Assembly: GCA_022578965.1 (NCBI GenBank)
Contig: MU400648.1
Coordinates: 1 to 64,000, forward strand
Length of the DNA stretch: 64,000 nt
Direction: 5' to 3'
Source: Xylaria sp. FL1777
Taxonomy: Eukaryota > Ascomycota > Sordariomycetes > Xylariales > Xylariaceae
Shown: positions 1-12,110 of the stretch, one piece after another
Position numbering within the stretch: the first letter of the stretch is position 1
Layout: the number at the start of each line of letters is the position of its first letter
Notes under the pieces: generated by a model
Databases searched by the model: none
What the model was told of the DNA's origin: nothing
What the model saw: only the letters and a program-made list of their open reading frames with translations
Position numbers and translations under genes: made by a program

Positions 1-1173
1 ATATTAATTTTTGCTAGTTTATTTATTTTATATAATTTGTTTTAAACTTAAGTTTTAAGTTTATTATAAAATAAATAAAATAATATAAGCTTAAACAATC
101 TTAAAATTACTATTAATTGTTTAAATTTTATAGCATAATTTATTGCTGCTTTTGTTTATTTTAAACAATAAAATGCTTTTTTTACGTATTTTGCTTTTTA
201 AGTATTTTTAAATCATACTTTTATTTAATTTTTAAACTTAATGTAATTTTTAAAAATCTTTTTTATTTTTAGCTTAAAGTTAGTTAACTTATTAGCTTCT
301 AAAAATTTTTTTAAAATAAGTTAAAACTATTTTAATACTTTTTTTAACAAAAATTATAAAATAATTATTACTTTTTGATTTTTTTTCGTAATAGTAATAA
401 AGTGCTATTTTAAATAAAGTTTAATATAAATTAAAAAAGCTTTTATATTTATAAATCTATTATAAAGTTTTAAAGCAATAAGTTTAAAACCTTTAATGTT
501 TAATATTCTTAATATTATAAATAATCTTAATAATAAAAGCAGTAATAGTAGTAAAAAGTTAAGTTTTTTATTTTAAATTATTATTTTAAGTATAGTAATA
601 ATAAAAGTAGGCATTAAGTTTACTAATAGTAATATTAGCATTAATTATAATATAATTACTTGTTTAAAGCTTTAATTTATTATTATAGTAGTAATTATTA
701 TTACTGCTTTAATTATTATAACTAATATTTATGCTAGTTTAAAAATTATAATGTTTAATATTTAAGCTGTTCTTTAAATTAAAATAACTAGTTTGCTTTA
801 TAGCGCTAATATTAACATTAGTTCTTTTTTACTACTACTGCTTAACTTTTTTTTTTTTGCTACTGCTTTTTTTTTAATAAAAATAGCTAATAAAAGTACT
901 AAAATCTATTGTTTTAATATATTGCTAGTTCTAAAGATTTCTAAAATCTTTAAACTTAATTTTTAACTTTTTGTTTTTAGTAGTATAACTTAAATTTAGT
1001 TTATTAATTATTAAATAAAGTTTACTTACGTAATACTATTTAGCATTTTTGTTTTTTCAAATATCTTTTTAATATACTTTTAAAAGTTTATTTTATAAAT
1101 CGTTTATTATTTAACTTTTTATACTAATATTTGTTTTTATATATTAAGTTTTATTAATTAAAAAGCTATTAAA

Positions 1174-1652
1174 GTATAACAAACTTATTATATATTAATA
1201 TAACAGGTTTGCTTTTAAAGTTTTAATTTGCAAGTAATAATAAGATTTTTAATAGTAGTTCATTAAAGAAGTTTTTAAAGTACTTTTATTACTATGCATT
1301 AATAAAAGTCTTAAAGGATTAAAAGTAATAAATATATTAGTACTTAATAGTTATAAAAAATTAATAGCTAAAGAACTAAAACTAAATAAGTAATTAAGTA
1401 TAAAAAGTGCATAATTATATAAACAAAGAAAAAGTAAAAAAAGTAGTAATTTTTTTTAAATTACTGTAAGTTTAGTAAGCATTAAATTACTGTAAGCTTA
1501 GTAAGCTTTAAATTACTGTAAGCCTAATAAGCCAAGTAAGTTATTACGTAACTTTAGCTTTAGCTAGCAAAAAAAAAAGTGCAAGGTATATATAAAAGCA
1601 TTAAGCCGCTTTAAAGGCCACCCCTGTGCTAATTTCGTAATAACTAATTTAA
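1174..1652 (+). repeat. LTR-like repeat, left copy
   Basis: This segment matches the reverse complement of 5,662-6,153 along its whole length, apart from transitions and small gaps. The shared landmarks are a TATTAATATAACAGG palindrome arm near its start, a run reading TACTTTTATTACTATGCATT in the middle, three 26-bp tandem units, and the CTTTAGCTTTAGCTAGC motif near its end. The similarity stops on both sides, which is what an LTR boundary would give. In this copy the expected terminal TG is mutated to TA, consistent with RIP. Whether it belongs to the neighbouring pol relic is uncertain, because the second copy is inverted. Confidence 0.7.
1458..1535 (+). repeat. Three 26-bp tandem units inside left LTR
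   Basis: Three head-to-tail units begin at 1,458, 1,484 and 1,510. Each starts with AAATTACTGTAAG followed by a variant of CTTAGTAAGC. The inverted copy at about 5,770-5,875 carries about four such units, so unit number differs between the two LTR-like copies. Subterminal tandem motifs of this kind often lie in the U3 part of LTRs; that role is inferred here. Confidence 0.65.
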
Positions 1653-1699
1653 AGTTAAACTTATATATTAAAAAAAAAATATAATATTTTAATTAACTT

Positions 1700-4600
1700 A
1701 AAAGTATAAACTAACATAATTTTATTTAAAGTAGTAAAACAAAATAAAATTTTCTAAAAATATAAGCAAAGATTTTAAAAGATTAAAAGATTTAATAGAA
1801 ATATTTTTAGCTATAATAATAGTTATATATTTAAAAAAACCAAACTTTTTAATATATTTATATAAGAACATAAAAAATAAATTATATTAAATATTGCTAA
1901 TATATTTAATTATAACATTATTTTAGGAATACTATAATTAAAAACTAGTAACCTTTTAATTTAATAAAAAGCAAAAACTATTAATTAAGAAAATAAAAAA
2001 TAAAGCAAAAAAATTAAAAAAATTGCAAAAGAAATCTTAAACGAAATACTAAAAATATATTATAAATTTTATAAACTATTTAAAGAAAAAAAAAAAAGAA
2101 ATTTTTAAATATAGCTTATAGAACTATTATATTTTTATTAAAAAAAAATGTTAACTAAAGCTTTATTAAATATATTATATAAGCTTAAATAAAACAAACG
2201 CCTTATAAAAATACATTTAAAAAAACCTAGCAAAAGAATTCTTAAAAAAGTTTTAATTATTTATTAAATACTTTATAATGCTAGTACTTAAAATAAAAAA
2301 TAAAAAACAACTAATTAATAAAAAAAAAAAACTAATATAATAAGTAATAATTAATTATTAACTATTAAACATAATTATTATTATAAATAAATACTTTTTT
2401 ATTTTGCTAATAACTATAAAAAAAAACATTAGTTAAGCAAAATAATTTATAGTAGTTAATATTTTAAATAAATATTATATTATTAGAATAGCTAAAGAAA
2501 AAAAATAAAAAACTGCTATATAAACAGTATATAAACTATATAAATATATAGTTATGCTATAAGAACTATAAAACATATTAGCTAACTTTTAACATATAAT
2601 AATAATAATTTTATAGAAGTTTTTAAACAAATTTATGTTTATTTATTTAAATAATATTTTGATTTATTTTAAAACATTAAAAAAACATAAAAAACATATA
2701 ACTTAAGTATTAAAAACACTTAAACAAGCAGAATTACAATTTAATACAAAAAAATATATATAATATATATAAAAAATCAATTTTTTAAAATTTATAATTA
2801 CTTTAAAATAAATATAGATTTAATAGTTAAAAATTAATATAGTACAAAATTAGAAAATATTTAACCTAGCTACTATTATAAACATATAATAAGCATTAAA
2901 ATTTTTGAACTATGTTTAAATATTAATTTAAAACTTTAAAAAAATGACATTTTACTTTATAAAATATATAAAAAAAAAATACAAAAAAAAGTTTTTTTTA
3001 ATTTTAAAAGAAACTTAAAAAGCTTTTAAAGAACTAAAACTAAAAGTTATTTTTAATTTTATAGTTAAACTACTTAATTTATAAAAAAGGAAAAAACTAA
3101 AAATAAATGCTTTAAATAATATAATTGTAAAAGTTTTAAAACAACTAAAAAATAACAAAAAATAGCATTTAGTGGCTTATTATTTTAAAGCACTATAAAA
3201 TGTAGCATTATAATACCTTATATATAACAAAAAACTATTTATAATTATTACAGCATTTAAAAAGTAAAAACTGTTTTTTATAAAAACTATAAAGCTAATT
3301 AAAATTTATTTAAATTATTAAAACTTAATAAAATTTATAACTATATAAAAGATTACTAAATAATATAAAAATTAAATAGTTTTTTTTTTTAAATTTAACT
3401 TTAAAATATGTTATATTAAAAGAAAAAAAAACATTTAAGCAAACATATTAAGCTAACAAAATTAAAAAAGATTTAAAGTTTTAAAAAAAAACATTTAAGT
3501 ATTATATTTTTAAGAAAATAAAAGCTTAAAAGTTAAAATTATACTTAAAGATTTTATGGATATATAGCTATAATAAGCTTATAACTTAGAAAAGTTAATA
3601 TAACTATAAAAATACAAAAGATTAAAAAATAATAAGCTAATATATAAACATAAAGTTTATTTACTGGAATTTTTATAAAATAAGTTTATTAAAGAATTCT
3701 ATAAATATTTATTATATAAATATTAAGAAGTAATAAAAATAGTTTAATAATTATAAACAAAGTACGATTTTTTAAAACTATAAAACATAGTTAAATTTAT
3801 TATAAAAAAATGCAATATTTATAATAAAGCTAAAGCAGCTTAATATAAGCTTTATAAACTGTTATAACTTATATAAATACTTAAATAAGCATAGTATACT
3901 ATTGCTTAAGATTTTATTATAATATTACTTTTATTAATTAATTTAGTTATAAAAGTATAATATAATAAAATATAAGTTATTATTAATAAATTTATTAAAT
4001 ATGCTTACTTTTTATTGTTTAAAGAAAATATAATAGCTAAACAACTTATATATGCTTTTATATGCTAATATTTAAATAAACATAAGTTATTAAAAAAAAT
4101 TATTTTAAATTAAAATAAATTGTTTACTTTTAAGTTTAAAACTAGTTTTTTTAAACTTATTAGTATTAAACTAAAGTTTTTAATTGCTTACTACTTATAA
4201 ATAAATAAATAAACAAAAAAACTAAACTAAATATTAAAATAATATTTATAAAGTTATGTTAATTATTAATAAAACAATTAAGTAAAACTATTATTAATAG
4301 TATAAATTTTATATAATATATTAACAAACAAAAATATAAACATATTTTTGCATAAAGCTATTTATAAATAATAAGCAACTACTAAAAAACAAAAAAAAAC
4401 ATTAATAAAAGCACTTGTTATTTTAATTATAATATTTTAAGTAAGAACTATTATAACAGAAATTAAAACGTTATAAGCTAAATTATAACTATATTTTTAG
4501 TTTTTATAATAATAAATATTAATATATTATAACAAAAAATAAACTAAAGAACTAACCTTTAAAAAAGAAAACAAAGTTTATTTGCTATAATAAAAACAAA

Positions 4601-5040
4601 ATATAAACATTAATATTTTTTAAATTAAAATAAAACAACTAAGCAATAAATTAGAATTTAAAAAACTTAGCTTTTTTAAAATTAAAAAAGTTATTTTACT
4701 TATTAACTATAAATTGTTATTACTAAAAAATATGTAAATTTACTTTATTTTTTATATTTTTTTACTAAAATTAATATTTATTAAAACATTTATTAAAATA
4801 TAACTAGAAATAAAAACAAATTAAAACGTTTATAAAGTTAAAAGTATATTAAATTTTTGTTAAAATAATAATAACTTAGAATATTTTATTAAATAAAAAA
4901 AATATTTATATGCTAATAATACTTAAAAACTTAAAAAATATTTAAAAACTGCTAAAGTAGTTATAAGTTAATTTTATTACTAATATTTTAATTGCTTAAA
5001 ACTAAAAAAAAAAAGTTAACTTTAAAAAAAACGCTTAAAA
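1700..5040 (+). pseudogene. RIP-mutated Ty3/Gypsy chromovirus pol relic
   Basis: Reading through stops shows the whole pol order. The end of an aspartic protease lies near 1,905-1,935 in frame 3. Reverse transcriptase follows in frame 1, with the catalytic YLDD box degraded to Tyr-Leu-Asn-Asn at 2,644-2,655. RNase H is recognisable from His-Leu-Val-Ala-Tyr-Tyr at 3,166. The integrase zinc-binding region lies near 3,680-3,840 and the core near 3,890-4,210, followed by a chromodomain near 4,820-4,970. From 2,482 to about 4,970 every domain stays in one frame, so the decay is almost all base substitution; a frame change occurs earlier, probably in the A-run near 2,090. Both metal-binding aspartates of the RT box read as Asn (GAT to AAT), as G-to-A changes predict. 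The gag region is not seen between the left LTR and the protease. The element is certainly dead as a coding unit. Confidence 0.88.
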
Positions 5041-5049
5041 AATCTTAAT

Positions 5050-5660
5050 TAAACTTAAATAAAGCAGCTTACGTTATTTTAGCTTGCTTTTTTTGTTGTT
5101 TTTGCTTTTTTACTAGCGCTTTTTGTTCTTTTTTAATATGCTTTATTTTGTTTAGTTTATTTAAGAACTAAAGCTTTTGCTAAACTATTTTAATATTTTT
5201 TGCTTTTAAAAAACGTTTTTATATATAAAGCTAAGCTAATTTGCTTAAAACAAAGTTAAAGCTATTTTAAGCTTGTTTTAATTTTTTTTAAACTAAAAAT
5301 AGCTATTATTTTACTTGCTTTTTTTTTTTTTTAAAACAACAATATTTAAAAACTATATTATTAATTAAGTTAATTAGAACTTTTAATTTGTTATAAAAGC
5401 AGCTAGCATATATATATTTAAAATAATAAAACATATTATTTGTTATTTTATATGTTAGTAACTAATTAAAGCAGCAGAAATAAAATATAACTTTATAGCT
5501 AATAAAATTAATAAAAAAAGCAAAAATAAGTTTTTGCTTTGTTTTAAATAAGCAGTTAGTTTTTTTAATGCGTTTTAACATTATAACATATAAAAAAAAA
5601 AAAAAGAAAAAATATTTACAAAAAATTATTAAAACAATAATTTTAAAAAAAAGGAAATAA
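5050..5660 (-). other. Coding-like Lys/Gln-rich remnant beside right LTR
   Basis: Between the end of the Gypsy chromodomain and the inverted LTR, the minus strand reads as a Lys-, Gln- and Ala-rich polypeptide near 5,060-5,230, with stops mostly of the TAA type. It could be the remains of a gag or of a transposase tail from a second element on the minus strand. No diagnostic motif is visible, so the family is not assigned. Confidence 0.35.
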
Positions 5661-5661
5661 T

Positions 5662-6153
5662 GTTATAAAATTAGCACAAAAGTAATTTTTAAAGCAGCTT
5701 AATGCTTTTATATATATTTTGCACCTTTTTTTTTGCTAGCTAAAGCTAAAGTTACATAATAACTTATTTAGCTTACTAAGCTTACAGTAATTTAAAGCTT
5801 ATTAAGCTTACAGTAATTTAAAGCTTACTAAACTTATAGTAATTTAGTATTTACTAAACTTGCAATAATTTAAGAAAAGTTACTACTTTTTTTACTTTTT
5901 TTTTGTTTATATAATTATATATTTTTTATATTTAGTTATTTATTTAGTTCTAGTTTTTTAGCTATTAATTTTTTATAACTGCTAAGCATTAATATACTTA
6001 TTACTTTTAATTTTTTAAAACTTCTATTAATGCATAGTAATAAAAGTACTCCGAAAACCTCCTTAATAAACCACCGTTAAGAATTCTATTATTACCTGCA
6101 AATTAAAACCCTAAAGGCAAACCTGTTATATTAATATATAACAGGTCCGTTAC
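5662..6153 (-). repeat. LTR-like repeat, right inverted copy
   Basis: Read on the minus strand it begins TGTAACGGACC at 6,153, contains a TATATTAATATA palindrome flanked by CCTGT/ACAGG arms, and ends near TTTTATAACA at 5,662. TG...CA ends fit an LTR. It keeps more G and C than the left copy, so it is less mutated. It lies in the wrong orientation to be the 3' LTR of the plus-strand pol relic. It may be a solo LTR or the end of a second, rearranged element. Confidence 0.7.
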
Positions 6154-9100
6154 ATTAAAGCATAAAATAAAAAGTAGCTTATAAAGTTTTTTAAAAAATA
6201 CTATTTATGTAGTAATAAAATTGCAAACGTTTTAACTAATTATTAGTATTGCTACTTTTAATATAAAAAAGCAGCTAATATACTTTATAATTTTGTTTTA
6301 ATAATTATATTTATAAGCTATTATATATAATAATTAAACTAATTTTTTAATTATGTTTAAAAAAACTTTAAAAGTTTTTTGCTAAGTAAAATTAGCTTAT
6401 AAATAATTAATAAGCTTTTTAATAACGCTAAAAACTTCTTTTTAAATATAGCGCTTAAGTAAAGCGTAATAATTTAAATTGCAAAATTAATAGCAGTTTA
6501 TAAAAATTAATGCAGCAATTTAAGTTTTATAGTTATAAGCAAAAAATATAATTTATACTAATTATAGTTTTTTTATGTTAATTATTATTTTTTTAATGCT
6601 TTTAAAAATCTTAGTAAATATTACGCTAAACATATTAATAAAAGACTTAACATAATTAAAAAATACTATATAATAAATAGCATTAATATATATAAAAACA
6701 TTAAATATAAACTTAATTTTTATAGCTAAATAATATAGCTTAAATTTAATGTTTATAAAGCTAACAAAAAAAGCTTAATTATAAATAGATTTTATAAAAA
6801 TTTTAATAATTTTTAAATCTTAAATAATTATATTATATTTTATTATAGTTAATGCAAAAACTTTATATTTACTACGGTTTTTTAGCTAATAAGCATGCTT
6901 AATAAACAATTAAAAAATATTAAAGCATGCATTATTAAGCTTAATAATAGTTTAGTATTTTTAACCTTTTATAATATTAATGCTTAAAACATATTTAAGT
7001 ATATATAATACAATTAAAAATAGTTTTTTTTATTTAGGCTTTTTATTGCTTAAGTATTTTTGTTGCATAAATATACTTATAATAATAGCTATTATTTATA
7101 TAATATAAGCGCTTTTATATTTGCTATGCTTATTAATTTAAAAAGCTGCTTAAATTAGCTTTTAAGTTTTATTGTTAAATTTTAAAAGTTAAGCAATATT
7201 ATTAATATAAAAGTAAACTTTTAGAAGTAATTTATAGTTTTTTTTTTTTTTTTTTAAGGTAACAAAAAAGAAAAAAATAATATAAGCTAAGCAAAGCAAA
7301 ATAAAGTAAACATTACAAGCTTAGCAAATATTGCAAAACAATATACATAATAATTTGTAATTTTCTTTACAATATTTAAAATATTTATAAATATAATAAC
7401 TATTAGTATTAGTTTAATGTTTATAATTAAAGTAGTTATAAGTAATGTTAAAATATTTAACGTATAAATAAGCTAAATAAATAATAATATAATATATTTA
7501 ACCGATTATATTACTAATAATAAACAATTAAACTTTATAATTTTTATTAATAAAAAAACTAATATAATTTTTATAAAATCTGTTATAAATATATTTATGT
7601 TTTAAATTACTTAAAAAAGCAAAGCTAGCTTATTAATAAATAAAAGCTTAATTAATAGCACTTTTATAATCTTTATTATTATTAATATTAAATTTTTGCA
7701 AAAAAAGTTATATATGCTTAATGTTAATAAGTTTTAACTTTTAAAAAAATGCGTAAATTTTACTTAAAATAGCATTATTAAGCAGATTAATATTAAGTAT
7801 TGTTAAGTTATTAATAATTGCTTTATAAAAAATAAATATAGTATTAAAACAGTTAAAATTTTAAACAACACTTAAAATAGCATAAATAAAAAGCTTAAAA
7901 CTTGCAAAATACTTGCAAAAGCTATTAAAAATAATAATTAATTTGCTATTAATAATAATAAAAAGTATATAATTTTTTATAGTATTACTAAATACTTTGC
8001 TAAGCTAAATATAATAGCTAATATTATGCTTAATTTAAATTTAAGCAGTTTTAGCTTTAAAAACGTTTTTAACTTTAAATAAATAAAGCATTATAACTAT
8101 TTTTTAATAAAAATAAAAAATTACAGTATAAAAAAATGTTAAGTAATTAAAAAATAAATATAAAACTAAATTTTAAGTATAAAAGTGTAGTTTAATATAT
8201 ATAAAGCAAAAATGTTTTATAAAGTAAAAAGTATATAGTTATAAAGCAAAAAAAGTTATAAATATAAAGCAAAAAAATAGTTTAAAAACTAAAAGTATAT
8301 AAAATAAAAGTAGTATAATTATATGTAATTTAAAAACTAATTATATATAAAGTTAAAGCTATTAAAAAATTATAAAAAAAAAAGCGTACAAAATATTTAA
8401 TAATAAGTAAATATGCTTTGCTTGCAAAAAAAGCATGCTAAAAAAAATATATATTAACTAATTAATATATTTAAGTACTTATATATTTATAACTTTACTA
8501 AAACGTTAAAAAAATTAAAAATATTTATTAAAACTTTGTAAATAAATTTATATGTTTATATAGCTAAAGTATTTATATAAACTTTTTGCTTTAGCTTTTT
8601 AGCTAATTAATAGCAGCTATAAAAATATGCTAAGCTTTTTAACGTTTTATTTAAAACGCAAAAAACTTAAGTAATGTTAAAAAAATGCACTTAATTATTA
8701 TAGTGCATTTTTAAAGTAATAAGCAATAATGTTTTTATAGTTAAATAGTATAATATAAAACTTTATGTTTTAGTACGCTTATAATATATTTTTATTAGCT
8801 TAAAAACATTTTATTTAATTTATTTTGCTAGTTTTTATGTTTTAATATTATAGCTATACTATTTAATTTTATAACATAATTAAATTTTATTATAAAAAAA
8901 AAACAAAAATAGCTTAATATAAGCATAATTTTGTATTTTGTTTATAATTTATTTTTGTTTATTTTTATTATTAAAACTTTTAAGCTTTAGCTTAAAGCAA
9001 TTAAACTTGTTTAGTTTAGCTAGCTTTAAATATTCAATAAATATTTTGTTGTGCTATTAAAGCTATTTAAAAAATTTAATTTAAAAACAAAAAAAACTAA

Positions 9101-11964
9101 TGTATTTTTTTACTTTAAAAAGGCTAACTTTACGAAAACTTAACTTTGTTTAGTTTTATAAATAATAACTAAGCAAGCTAAGCTTAAAAAGCTTAATATA
9201 TATAAAATCCTTTTTATATATTATTAAAAGCTTTATATGTTATACATTATAATAAATCTTTATTTATATTTAAGCTAAGTAAATAATATTAAATCCTTTT
9301 TATTTAAGCTATTATTGTTTTTTTATAAAATTGTTTCTAATTTTAAAATTAACAAAAAGAAAAGTTTTAGCTTTGTAGCTATATAAAAGCTTAAAAAACA
9401 CTTTATTTATTATTAATAATATAAAAGTATTAAAACAGTAAGCAATATAATTTATATAGTTTTTTTAATTAAAAAAGTTAAGCTAAGCTTTTATAAATGC
9501 AATTATATAAGTTTAAAATGTTTAAATAGTTTGCTTTATTTATTTATTAGCTGCTTAATAATATATTACTATAAGTTATATTATAACTTTTTTTGTTTTA
9601 TATAAAGCTGTTTATAATATATTTATAAGTTTAAAATTAGTATTAAATATAAACTTATTAAGTAGTTCTTAATTTAAGTAAACTTATTAAATATAAGTTT
9701 AAGCTTAATTTATAGCGTTTTAATTATTATAACTAAAAATATACTTAATAGCTTTAAACGTTTTATATATAACTATAAAAATTGCGTTATAGCTATATTT
9801 AGATTTTAGTAAACTAATAATAAAATTAAAACATAAGATAAACAAAAGAAAAACTAGTATAAAAATTAGTTAAAAATTATTATATAGCTTATAAGTAGCT
9901 TTTTTAGCTATTTTATAATTAAAACAGCTGTTTATATATTTAGTAATATGTTTTTTTAAGTTAAAACAATATATAATAGCTTGCAAATAGTTATATATAT
10001 GTTTAATTTTTATATATGCTTTATTATTATAAGCTAATTATATTACTTTAATATAAATAGCTGCTAAAATAATAATGCAATCTTTTGTTGTTTAAGTAAA
10101 GTATATAAAGCAACTATTAAAATTATATTTAAAAGCGTAAAGCGTTATAAAAAGTCTTTTATTATTATTTTTAGTTATTTTATATTATTTTTAAAAACGT
10201 TTATATACTATATAAAAAGTTTAGTTTTTAAGCAAATTGCTTGCAATTTTATTCTAAAATTCGTTTAAAATATAAATTATAGTTATAGTAATACTATTTA
10301 TTTCTAAAATGCAAATCTATGCTTTAAATATATTTAATAGTTTTTAAAGTAGCAAAAAAGACTTTTTAAATGCTAATATATAAAAAAGCAAATTAATTGC
10401 ATTATTTATTAAATTAGTAAATAGTACAAACGTTTTTATTATAGCAGCTATAATTGCTAAAGCTTTTAATATATTATTTATAACTTTTAAAGCTTTTAAG
10501 TTAGCTTATATAAATTAATTATTAATTAAAGCTATAAAGTTAGCTTAAGCTAGCATAGCTGCAAATTAATTTACTTTTGTTTTAGCTTAAGTAATTATTA
10601 GCAAAATAATTGCTAAAAAAAGTATAGATTTTTTTTTTTTGTTGTTTTTACGAAATAACTAAAACAAAGCATTTATATTAATAAATGCTTTTTTAAAAGT
10701 ATAATAAATAAGCAAACAGTTTATATATTTTGCTAAAAATAGCCTTTATAATATAAATTAATTTAAACTTTTTAGCTTTTATAAAATTAAGCAAAAAGCT
10801 TATATAATAGCATTATAATTTATATATATATAAATTTAACTATAGTTAAAATATTAAGTTAGTTTTTTAAAAATTTAAACAAACTTATATGTTTTAATTT
10901 TATAAATGCTAAATTTTTATTTTATAAAGCTAAATAATTAAAAAAAAACAATACAAGTTTTAGTTTATTGCTATTATTTTACATTTAATATAGTGCTGCA
11001 CTAATATTATATAGCTTACTTAAGTTTACTTAAAATATAAATAGTTTATTATAATTAAAAAATGCTAAATTAATAGCTTTATATATATATTCTTTTAGTA
11101 TTTTTTAGGCTTTTTATACTTTAGCTTATATAAAATTTTAATATGCTTTTATATTATAAAATATAACAAGTTCTTTAGTAGATATTTTATTAATAACTTT
11201 ATTAAGCTTTAAAAGTAAAATAAGCAAAAGTAATGCATAGCTTTAAGCTTATTTTGCTTTTTTTAAATTAGCTTTTTTTAAACAATTCTTAAAACCTATT
11301 GTTTTAAGTTCATTTAATAGTTAAGCAATTTTAGCAAATTAATATATATAATAGCAAAAAAAATCTATAAAACTAAGTTTTTTTTTAAAGTTATTTAAAG
11401 TTTTAAACATTTTAAGTTATTAAATTACTTTGCATTTTTTTTTTATAATAAATAGCTTAAGCTTAAAAACATGCTAGCTAAATATATTAAAGCTATATTA
11501 TATAAAGTAATATTTTTTTAAAGACATAATATATTTAAAAGCAGCAAGTATACTAAAAATAGTATTAAAATAGCTAAAATAATTATTAATGTTGCAAAAA
11601 TAAATAATAACGTTATTAATATAAACTAGCACAAATTGCTAAAAATATTTGTAAAAAAGCTGTTTTATTTAATATTAAAAAAAACCTAGAAATGTTTTAA
11701 GTTTTATAATAGCTATAATTAGCTATTTATGCTTTTAGTAATATATAACAAAAGCTATTTTATGTTTGTTTTTAGTAAGAATTTTTTGCTAAAAGTAGCT
11801 TTTTATAATATTAACTATTATAAATACTATAAACTTATATATAGCTCTAAGAATTTTGTTTTATTATAGCAATAAGTATATATTATTAATAAGCTTTATG
11901 TTAACTTTACGTAAATTAATAATAATGCAAAGTTTATTTTTTTGTTATATAATTAATATAAACT

Positions 11965-12110
11965 AAAAAAGGGACTTTATATTTATGAGGTTTAGCTATA
12001 GTAGTATCTTTATTTGTGGCTATAGTGGTTTAGCTAAATAGCTATATAGGGCTTATGCTTAAAGCAATTGCGTAATAATTGCTTGCAAGGCCCTTTTTTT
12101 TTTAATCTAT
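11965..12110. repeat. Less-degraded GC island with hairpin in AT block
   Basis: About 145 bp here keep far more G and C than their surroundings. The island holds nested inverted repeats: AAGCAATT at 12,062-12,069 pairs with AATTGCTT at 12,077-12,084, and GGGCTT at 12,049 lies opposite AAGGCCC at 12,087-12,093. A T-run follows immediately. It looks like a transposon terminus or non-coding tail that arrived late or escaped RIP. No gene is visible in it. Confidence 0.45.
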
